64,000 bases of DNA, taken from assembly GCF_030546575.1 (NCBI RefSeq), contig NZ_JAUOTN010000001.1, forward strand, positions 682,001 through 746,000, in the 5' to 3' direction. The DNA is from Pontibacter coccineus (lineage in GTDB: Bacteria; Bacteroidota; Bacteroidia; Cytophagales; Hymenobacteraceae). Position 1 is the stretch's first letter. The number at the start of each line of letters is the position of its first letter. The translations under genes were made by a program, and so were the position numbers. Shown here one piece after another: positions 28,765 through 35,073 of the stretch. Below the pieces are notes generated by a model that had not been told where the DNA came from, searched no databases, and saw only the letters and a list, made by a program, of their open reading frames with translations.

Positions 28765-30231
28765 TTATTTACCAAGCTGTTGCAGGGCTTCCTGCAGCAC
28801 TTCTTTATCGTCAAAAGGGTACTTCACTCCCTTAATTTCCTGATAGGTCTCGTGCCCTTTGCCCGCTACCAGGATGATGTCCTCCTTACCGGCCAGCATG
28901 CAGGCTGTGCGAATGGCCTCTCTCCTGTCCAGCACACTCAGCGTCTTCTTGAAATCCAGCGGCTTTACGCCTTTCTGCATGTCCTCCAGTATGGCCTGCG
29001 GCTCCTCAAAACGCGGATTGTCGGAGGTCAGAATCACTTTGTCGCTGAGGCGGCAAGCGATGTCGGCCATCACCGGGCGCTTGGTCGCGTCGCGGTTGCC
29101 GCCACAACCCACTACTGTTATCACCTTCTGCAATGGCGTACGGATTTGCTGGATCGTGTTGAGCACGTTTTCCAGCGCGTCCGGCGTGTGGGCGTAATCC
29201 ACTATACCTGTGATCTGTTCGGTCTCCGACACGATGTAATCGAAGCGACCTGCTGCCGTATTCAGACTGGAGAGCACGGTGAGGGCTTCTACCGGATCCT
29301 CGTCCAGCAACACGGCCACGCCATAGGCACCCAGCAGGTTATAAGCATTAAAAGCCCCGATCAGCTTAGCCCATATCTCGTGTCCGTCTATTTCCAGGTG
29401 CAGGCCTTGCAGCGTGTTATCGATCAGGCGCGCCTTGAAATCCGTTATTTTGCGCAGTGAAAAATAGCGCACATCCGCTTTGGTGTTCTGCACCATCACC
29501 GGCCCACGCTTGTCATCTGCATTGATCAAGGCAAAAGCACCTGCCGGCAGCATATCAAAGAAAGACTTCTTCGCCTTGATGTATTCATCAAACGTGCCGT
29601 GGTAGTCCAGGTGATCGTGCGTGATGTTGGTGAACACACCGCCGGCAAACGTTATACCTGCTACGCGCTGCTGCACCATAGCATGCGAACTCACCTCCAT
29701 AAAGGCGTAAGTACAGCCTGCCTTCACCATCTTGTCCAGCAGCGCATTCAGCGACACGGCATCGGGTGTGGTATGCGTTGACGGGATCACTTCCTCATCG
29801 ATCTGGTTCTGTACCGTGGAGATCATGCCCACATGGTAGCCCAGTTCGCGGAACAGCTTGTGCAGCAAGGTAACCGACGTGGTTTTGCCGTTAGTACCTG
29901 TTACGCCCACCAGTTTCAGTTTTCTGGACGGGTAGCTGTAAAACGCAGAAGCCATCAAGCCCAGGGCCTGACCGCTATCTTTTACTTTGATATAAGTAAC
30001 ATCTCCGCCCCGTTCTGCCGGTAACTCTTCGCAAACGATGGCAACGGCCTTCGCCTCCGCGGCTTTCGCCATGAAGTCGTGTCCGTCCACCCGTACGCCG
30101 CGCATGGCCACAAACAGCACCCCTTCGCGTACCTGGCGCGAGTCGAACGTGATCGACTCAACCTGCACATCCAGAGGGCCGTGGCTTTCCAGCACGGTAA
30201 CGTCTTTCAATATGTCCTGTAGTAGCTGCAT
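28765..30231 (-). CDS. murE: UDP-N-acetylmuramoyl-tripeptide synthetase (meso-DAP adding)
   Basis: Mur ligase, 488 residues. ATP loop VTGTNGKTTSVTLLH near residue 110. The motif DNPR in LTSDNPRFEEP is the known signature for meso-diaminopimelate specificity, so the wall is of the Gram-negative A1gamma type. Its ATG overlaps the ftsI stop by one base (TAATG). murF does not follow; mraY comes next. Confidence 0.97.
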   Translation of the reverse strand: MQLLQDILKDVTVLESHGPLDVQVESITFDSRQVREGVLFVAMRGVRVDGHDFMAKAAEAKAVAIVCEELPAERGGDVTYIKVKDSGQALGLMASAFYSYPSRKLKLVGVTGTNGKTTSVTLLHKLFRELGYHVGMISTVQNQIDEEVIPSTHTTPDAVSLNALLDKMVKAGCTYAFMEVSSHAMVQQRVAGITFAGGVFTNITHDHLDYHGTFDEYIKAKKSFFDMLPAGAFALINADDKRGPVMVQNTKADVRYFSLRKITDFKARLIDNTLQGLHLEIDGHEIWAKLIGAFNAYNLLGAYGVAVLLDEDPVEALTVLSSLNTAAGRFDYIVSETEQITGIVDYAHTPDALENVLNTIQQIRTPLQKVITVVGCGGNRDATKRPVMADIACRLSDKVILTSDNPRFEEPQAILEDMQKGVKPLDFKKTLSVLDRREAIRTACMLAGKEDIILVAGKGHETYQEIKGVKYPFDDKEVLQEALQQLGK

Positions 30232-32330
30232 TAGCTCAGTACAATCGTAATTTTAGTTTCTTTGTTAATTTCAGTGCCCGCCTGTACCGACTGCTTCACC
30301 ACGCGCTTGCCCATACCTTCCACATGCACTTTCAGGTGCTGGTTGCCCAGGATGAAGAGCGCGTCGCGCAGTGTCATACCCATTACGTCCGGCACCTGGC
30401 CGCCCATTACCGGGTGTGGCTCAAACTTCAGCGAACGCATTTGCGGCGTCACGCGCACCCACTCGTCGTCATTGGTAGCCGTGGAGTGGTTGCTCACACC
30501 GATCTTGTTCAGGATCAGGCTCAGGTCATCGAAGCTGCCGGCTTTCACCTGTGGCAGGCTGTCTTTGTTTGGCACCACTCGGGCGCGCAGCGGCTGGTGC
30601 ATGGCCAGGTCGCGGGCATAGGCCTTGTCAGCCACTTCCTTAAACACCGGCGCGGCCACATCGCCGCCGTACACGTTCACCCCTCTCGGGCTGTCGATGA
30701 TCACAATGCAGCTGTACTTCGGGTTGTCGGCCGGAAAATAACCGGCAAACGAAGTGGAGTACAGTCGCACGTATTTGCCGTCCTTCACCTTGCGGGCGGT
30801 TCCGGTTTTGCCGGCCACCTTATAGTCGGCATTGCGGAGATTCTTGGCGGTACCGTTCTGCACCACGCCTTCCAGCATCGTGCGCACCTTCTTAATGGTT
30901 TCTTCCGAGGCAATGCGCTCGTTCAGCACACGCGTCTGAAAAGTCTGCACGACTTGATCGGCGCGCCGAATTTCTTTCACGATGATCGGCTGCACCTTCA
31001 CCCCGTTGTTTGCCACGGCATTGTAAAGGGCCAGCGTCTGCAGCGGGGCGAGCTTCATTTCGTAGCCAATCGACATGGAGGTGAGCGTAGTGCCATACCA
31101 TGTTCTGTCGCTGGTGTTCTTGATATAAGGCCTTGCTTCTCCGTCCATCTGGAAACCCAGCGTGCTGCTCAAACCAAACTTATGCAGGTAGTCCACAAAA
31201 GCTTGCTGGTTGTCGCCAAAGTTCTCCTGTATCAGTTTTGCAACACCGATGTTGGACGATTTTTCAAAGACATCCTGTATCGAGATCTTACCATACCCGC
31301 CGATTTTCACATCGGTCATGGTCGTGTTCTTAATGCGGTACCTTCCGTCTCCGGCATCCACTGTGTCAGCCAGCTCGAGGTTTGTATGTTCGAACAGTGC
31401 CATCATCGACGCCAGCTTAAAGGTAGAGCCCGGCTCTGTACGTCCCTGGTTACCAACCGCATAGTTATAATCTTCAATATAGCCGCCCTTGGTCTTTCCC
31501 AGGTTGGCCATCGCCTTGATCTCGCCTGTCTTCACCTCCATCAGAATCACGCAACCGTAGTCGGCGTTCTTCTCCACCAGGGCCTTGTAGAGGGCGTTCT
31601 CCGCCACGTCCTGCAGGTTGATGTCGATGGTGGTTTTGATGTCGTAACCGTTCTGCGGGGCCACTTCCGTGCCGTCGTATATCGGTTTGTTACCGCCCGC
31701 TATACGCTCAAAAAGGGCCTCCCCGTCCGTACCCGCCAACTCGCCGTTATAGCTGTACTCCAGACCAGCCCCGTTTTTATCTTCGTTGATGAAGCCGATG
31801 GTTCGCTCGGCCAGCATCCCGAAAGGCTTGAAGCGCTTCTCCACTTTCTCGAAGATCACACCGCCTTTGTTCTTGCCCGCCCGGAAGATCGGCCAGCTCG
31901 CCATCATCTTCTTTTCCTGGTAGTTGATCTGGCGGCTGTTCAGTCTGATATACCTTCTACCGGCATGCCGCGCATTCTTGATCTTGCGGCGGTAGTGCTC
32001 CGGCGACTGGTCTTTGTAAAAACGCGACAGCAGCATGGCCAGCGAGTCTATACCTGTATTGAAGGTCTCTGCCTGGGCAATAGCCGGGTCAAAGGCCACG
32101 CGGTAAAACGGCAGCGAGGTGGCCAATATGCTCTCGTTGTCGGAGTAGATATTGCCTCGCGTAGCCGGCACCGGCTGGTAACGGATGCGGCGCTCTTTCG
32201 ATATCTGCTTCCACTTGGTGCCGTCCAGTACCTGTATCTGTACAATTTTGTACACAATAGCACAGGCAAAAAGACATACCAGCAAAAACACGATCCGTAC
32301 TCGCAGTACGATGGACTTCTTAATATTCAT
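30231..32330 (-). CDS. ftsI: Septal penicillin-binding protein with PASTA domain (FtsI/PBP3-like)
   Basis: Transpeptidase that cross-links septal peptidoglycan. The 699-residue protein has one N-terminal helix (RIVFLLVCLFACAIVYKIV) and a PBP dimerisation region starting VPATRGNIYSDN. The penicillin-binding domain has STFK (Ser302-Lys305), SSN (358-360) and KTGT (508-511). The last 55 residues form a PASTA domain (VPDVMGMTLRDALFILGN), as usual in Bacteroidota. It overlaps the end of the ftsL-like gene by 11 nt. Confidence 0.96.
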   Translation of the reverse strand: MNIKKSIVLRVRIVFLLVCLFACAIVYKIVQIQVLDGTKWKQISKERRIRYQPVPATRGNIYSDNESILATSLPFYRVAFDPAIAQAETFNTGIDSLAMLLSRFYKDQSPEHYRRKIKNARHAGRRYIRLNSRQINYQEKKMMASWPIFRAGKNKGGVIFEKVEKRFKPFGMLAERTIGFINEDKNGAGLEYSYNGELAGTDGEALFERIAGGNKPIYDGTEVAPQNGYDIKTTIDINLQDVAENALYKALVEKNADYGCVILMEVKTGEIKAMANLGKTKGGYIEDYNYAVGNQGRTEPGSTFKLASMMALFEHTNLELADTVDAGDGRYRIKNTTMTDVKIGGYGKISIQDVFEKSSNIGVAKLIQENFGDNQQAFVDYLHKFGLSSTLGFQMDGEARPYIKNTSDRTWYGTTLTSMSIGYEMKLAPLQTLALYNAVANNGVKVQPIIVKEIRRADQVVQTFQTRVLNERIASEETIKKVRTMLEGVVQNGTAKNLRNADYKVAGKTGTARKVKDGKYVRLYSTSFAGYFPADNPKYSCIVIIDSPRGVNVYGGDVAAPVFKEVADKAYARDLAMHQPLRARVVPNKDSLPQVKAGSFDDLSLILNKIGVSNHSTATNDDEWVRVTPQMRSLKFEPHPVMGGQVPDVMGMTLRDALFILGNQHLKVHVEGMGKRVVKQSVQAGTEINKETKITIVLS

Positions 32331-32763
32331 CTGCCGCTACTTCTACTTGATAAGGTGGAGATGAACTTTCAACCAGGCCCAGCGGTGCCACGTTGCGCGC
32401 TACTTCAGACTGCTTGCTGGCGCCCATATAATCAGACTTCAGGGTAGTGTAATCCGCCCGGAGGTCTTCGGTCTCTACTTTGATCTTAGCAATTTTGCGG
32501 ATGGTCTTCTCGGCGTAGTGGGTGTTGCCGATGTAGAAGAGCGTGATGCCCGTCATGAAAAGCACATGCGGCAGGTACTTGGTTGGCACTCCCTCCTGAA
32601 ACAGAAAGTCAACGTTGGTGTATTTGTCCAGCCACTTGAACAGGCTGAACCCCTTCTTTTTAGCCTTTACCTCCGGCTTTGCCTTTGCCTCTTCCTCTTG
32701 CTTCACGCGCAGCGTGTTGCCTTTGGGTGCGGCAGCTGTCTTAGTCATAAGGTTCGGAGCCAT
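32320..32763 (-). CDS. ftsL: FtsL-like divisome protein
   Basis: Bitopic protein of 147 residues: a basic cytoplasmic N-terminus (KAKPEVKAKKKGFSLFKW), one membrane helix (YLPHVLFMTGITLFYIG) and a heptad-like periplasmic segment (AEKTIRKIAKIKVETEDLRA). This is the topology of FtsL, and its position between rsmH and ftsI is the normal ftsL slot. Sequence similarity to E. coli FtsL is too low to see by eye, so the name rests on context and topology. An alternative ATG five codons in would give MTKTAAAP. Confidence 0.8.
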   Translation of the reverse strand: MAPNLMTKTAAAPKGNTLRVKQEEEAKAKPEVKAKKKGFSLFKWLDKYTNVDFLFQEGVPTKYLPHVLFMTGITLFYIGNTHYAEKTIRKIAKIKVETEDLRADYTTLKSDYMGASKQSEVARNVAPLGLVESSSPPYQVEVAADEY

Positions 32764-32811
32764 AGTTAAGTTTAGGTTACTACACTGTTGTTTAATCTAT
32801 TTCTGCATTCG

Positions 32812-33714
32812 CTATCTCTTCTCTGCGATTCTTAGTTTGGCGCTCCGTGAGCGGCTGTTCTCGAGCAACTCCTGTTCGGAGGCTGTGATCGGCTTGCGGC
32901 TGACGGCGTCGAGTGGTTTTTTCTCGTTGCCGAACAGGTCTTTTTCCACTTCGCCGAAGAATTTGCCTTTGGCGATGAAATTCTTCACCAGCCGGTCTTC
33001 GAGTGAGTGGTAGGACATGACCACCAATCTTCCTCCGGGCTTCAGCACCTCGGCCGCCTGCTCCAGCATTTCCTCGAGCGCCTTCAGCTCGTCGTTCACT
33101 TCTATGCGAAGCGCCTGAAACACTTGCGCCAGGTATTTGTTCTCCTTCCCGCGCGGGGTGCAGGAGCTGATGGCTTTTTTAAACTCACCGATCGTTTCAA
33201 TCGGTTGGCGAGCTCGTTGCGACACGATCACGCCGGCCAGCGTTTTGGCGTTTTTCACTTCGCCGTAAATGCCGAAGATCTTGTGCAGCTGCTCCTGGCT
33301 GTAGGTGTTCACCACCTCGCTTGCAGGTATACCTGACTCCGGGTCCATGCGCATGTCCAGCGGACCGTCGAAACGGGTCGAGAAACCACGCTCGGCTTCG
33401 TCGAACTGGTGCGACGACACACCCAGGTCAGCCAGAATGCCGTCCACTTCTTTCACGCGGTACAGACGCAGGTACTTTTTCAGGTCCCGGAAATTGGCGC
33501 GTACGAACGTGAAAGCCGGGCTGTCAATCTTCTTCGACTGCTCCTCGGCGTCGCGGTCCTGGTCAAACGAGTAAAGCTGACCTGTTGTCAGCTTGCTGGC
33601 GATTACCCTGGAGTGACCGCCGCCTCCGAACGTCACATCCACATACACGCCGTCTGGTTTAATTTCCAGTGCGTCGATGCATTCCTGCAACATGACTGGT
33701 CTGTGGTACTCCAT
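32812..33714 (-). CDS. rsmH: 16S rRNA (cytosine(1402)-N(4))-methyltransferase
   Basis: SAM-dependent methyltransferase acting on C1402 of 16S rRNA. The 300-residue protein begins with the family pattern YHRPVMLQECIDAL. The SAM motif is YVDVTFGGGGHSR, then GILADLGVSSHQFDEAERGFS, and VMSYHSLEDRLVKNF near the C-terminus. Its ATG shares a base with the mraZ stop (TAATG), indicating coupled translation. Confidence 0.97.
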   Translation of the reverse strand: MEYHRPVMLQECIDALEIKPDGVYVDVTFGGGGHSRVIASKLTTGQLYSFDQDRDAEEQSKKIDSPAFTFVRANFRDLKKYLRLYRVKEVDGILADLGVSSHQFDEAERGFSTRFDGPLDMRMDPESGIPASEVVNTYSQEQLHKIFGIYGEVKNAKTLAGVIVSQRARQPIETIGEFKKAISSCTPRGKENKYLAQVFQALRIEVNDELKALEEMLEQAAEVLKPGGRLVVMSYHSLEDRLVKNFIAKGKFFGEVEKDLFGNEKKPLDAVSRKPITASEQELLENSRSRSAKLRIAEKR

Positions 33715-34181
33715 TAAATCAAAGGCTCTGCAGCCGGTTTATCTCCTAAAAACTTCTCGGCTAGTTGCGAGAAACTCTGCTGGTCCTTGATCAGGAAGTC
33801 TTCATACCTGTCCGGGTTCCAGATCTCGACACGATTGCCCAGGCCTACTACAATTGCCTCCTTTTCCAGATCGGCGAAGCGGGCCATGGTGCGGGGCACA
33901 ATAAAGCGGCCCGTGCCGTCCAGCTCGATTTCCGTATTACCACGGAAGAAATTGCGCTGAAACTGGCGGTACTCCTCATTAAACTCGTTCAGACCCGCCA
34001 CCTTGTCATAGATCGTCTTCCACTCCGACTTCGGGTAGAGCACGAGGCAAGGTTCAAAGCCCCTTGTCAGCACCACATGATTGCCCGACGCCTCCGGCAA
34101 GTTGGTTTTTATCTTTGCAGGTAAAACCAACCTCCCCTTCGGATCAATCTTGCATTCATATTCGCCAGACAGGAAGTTCAT
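33714..34181 (-). CDS. mraZ: Transcriptional regulator MraZ
   Basis: Ring-forming DNA-binding protein with two AbrB-like half-domains, each with the DxxGR signature (DPKGRLVLP and DGTGRFIVP). Known MraZ proteins bind tandem GTGG-type repeats upstream of their own gene and control the dcw operon. I start at the ATG at 34181 (MNFLSGEYECKIDPKGR, 155 residues). The longer frame to 34274 would begin upstream of the promoter at 34221-34250. It is the first gene of the leftward dcw operon. Confidence 0.95.
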   Translation of the reverse strand: MNFLSGEYECKIDPKGRLVLPAKIKTNLPEASGNHVVLTRGFEPCLVLYPKSEWKTIYDKVAGLNEFNEEYRQFQRNFFRGNTEIELDGTGRFIVPRTMARFADLEKEAIVVGLGNRVEIWNPDRYEDFLIKDQQSFSQLAEKFLGDKPAAEPLI

Positions 34182-34220
34182 GGGTTGTGACACTTTAATC
34201 CGTATAGTTTTCGGAGTATA

Positions 34221-34250
34221 CAAATGTAACGATTCACCAAAAGACCGCAA
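34221..34250 (-). promoter_or_regulatory. mraZ (dcw operon) promoter
   Basis: On the minus strand TTG (34250-34248), a spacer of exactly 19 nt and TACATTTG (34228-34221) match the Bacteroidota consensus. The leader to the mraZ ATG at 34181 is about 35 nt. Confidence 0.8.
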
Positions 34251-34277
34251 CCACAATCTCCCACTTTTTACCACTTT
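34250..34277 (-). promoter_or_regulatory. Candidate MraZ operator: three GTGG boxes at 10-bp period
   Basis: Read on the minus strand, AAAGTGGTAA, AAAGTGGGAG and ATTGTGGTTG follow each other, placing CCAC on the plus strand at 34251, 34261 and 34271. The exact one-turn period and the position on the upstream edge of the -33 element match the known tandem MraZ-box arrangement. Confidence 0.7.
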
Positions 34278-34348
34278 GTGGATAAATTATGGTTATCCAC
34301 CCCACTTATCCACATTATCCACATTTCGGACCTTCATTTTGCGGATAA
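34277..34348. promoter_or_regulatory. DnaA-box cluster
   Basis: Perfect DnaA boxes (TTATCCACA) lie at 34277-34285 (inverse), 34306-34314 and 34315-34323 (tandem). One-mismatch boxes are at 34293-34301 (TTATCCACC) and 34340-34348 (inverse TTATCCGCA). A sixth, TTATCCACG in inverse sense, lies at 34525-34533. Confidence 0.75.
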
Positions 34349-34474
34349 GTTTATTTGCAGAAAATATCACCTTTCGTTAATATACGAGAGGCTATATATT
34401 TTAATGAATTGAAAATCAAGCAACTACCCCTCTAAACTGGTACATCCAGCACCCGCCACGGCATGTTTTCAGCA

Positions 34475-34513
34475 AAAGTGGGACAAAGTGGAGAATGTGG
34501 GACAAAGTGGGGC
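34475..34513 (+). promoter_or_regulatory. Second GTGG array, facing the metal operon
   Basis: AAAGTGGGAC, AAAGTGGAGA, ATGTGGGAC and AAAGTGGGGC follow in tandem on the plus strand with period 10, 10, 9. Further GTGG words lie at 34526, 34539 and 34548. They resemble the boxes near mraZ but point the other way. Confidence 0.6.
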
Positions 34514-34563
34514 GTTATCCCGAGCGTGGATAAAGTTTGTGGTAGAAGTGGGGTGAATTTCCG

Positions 34564-34571
34564 TATATTTG
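34564..34571 (+). promoter_or_regulatory. -7 box immediately before a GTG start
   Basis: TATATTTG matches TAnnTTTG and ends 4 nt before the GTG at 34576, the same spacing as at 4316-4328. A TTTG at 34536-34539 could be the -33 element, though at a slightly long 24-nt spacing. Confidence 0.5.
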
Positions 34572-34575
34572 TGCT

Positions 34576-34995
34576 GTGATTCAGACCATCCGCCATACGG
34601 TTACATTGCTGCTGACCCTGAGCATTTTGCTGGGCTCATTTGGCGTGGCTCTGAGCGAGCAACTGTGCCTGATGACTGGCATCAGAACACTGGCCGCGCA
34701 AGAGCAAATGGACGGCTGCTGTCAAAAGCCTGATTCGCAGGAAGATGACAAACAGGAAAGTGAGGACGACGACTGTTGCACAACAGCAATGTCCTTCGAA
34801 AAACTGGAGCCCGTGTCTTCTCTTAAGGCCTTTTCGCTCGAGCTTCCGGTTTTCTTTGCCGTTACCTTTACACCACTTTTTACCACCTGGGCACCGGCTG
34901 TCGCCACTGACCAGCGCATTCTCACCTACTCCGACAGCTCTCCCCCGCTCTACGGACGTCAATTGCTGCATTCCCTGCACATCCTGATCGTTTAG
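34576..34995 (+). CDS. HYC_CC_PP family small secreted protein
   Basis: A 139-residue protein with a signal peptide (TVTLLLTLSILLGSFGVALS) and an acidic cysteine-rich segment: CCQKP near residue 48 and DDDCC near residue 72. The C-terminal half contains PPLYGRQLLHSLHI. This matches the Bacteroidota HYC_CC_PP family, often found beside metal-related TonB receptors. Its function is unproven; metal binding by the CC pairs is an inference. It starts with GTG at 34576, since a later Met would delete the signal peptide. It is followed 78 nt later by a TonB-dependent receptor. Confidence 0.78.
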   Translation: MIQTIRHTVTLLLTLSILLGSFGVALSEQLCLMTGIRTLAAQEQMDGCCQKPDSQEDDKQESEDDDCCTTAMSFEKLEPVSSLKAFSLELPVFFAVTFTPLFTTWAPAVATDQRILTYSDSSPPLYGRQLLHSLHILIV

Positions 34996-35073
34996 ACGCT
35001 CAGCTTGCTCCAAAGGCAAGGCGCTCCGCCTGTGCCTATACCTGCATTCTGAAAATTTAAGCGATTCCGTTTT

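Larger units (their letters stand above)
34182..34575. other. Divergent control region between mraZ and the metal operon; candidate oriC
   Basis: This 394-bp gene-free stretch holds the mraZ promoter, two oppositely oriented arrays of GTGG boxes, three perfect and three near-perfect DnaA boxes, an AT-rich stretch (34349-34428) and the -7 box of the rightward operon. The individual sites are listed separately. Whether it is a replication origin or only a regulatory region cannot be decided without genome-wide skew. Confidence 0.6.

Noticed and set aside
30324-32447. 707-codon open frame on the plus strand opposite ftsI and ftsL
   Set aside because: It is exactly antisense to genes with clear PBP and divisome motifs. 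Its translation is His/Val/Gln-rich with no domain, as expected from the complementary frame of a biased coding sequence.
34182-34274. N-terminal extension of mraZ
   Set aside because: It would start upstream of the mraZ promoter, and MraZ proteins begin at the M-x-F-x-G-E-Y segment found at 34181.
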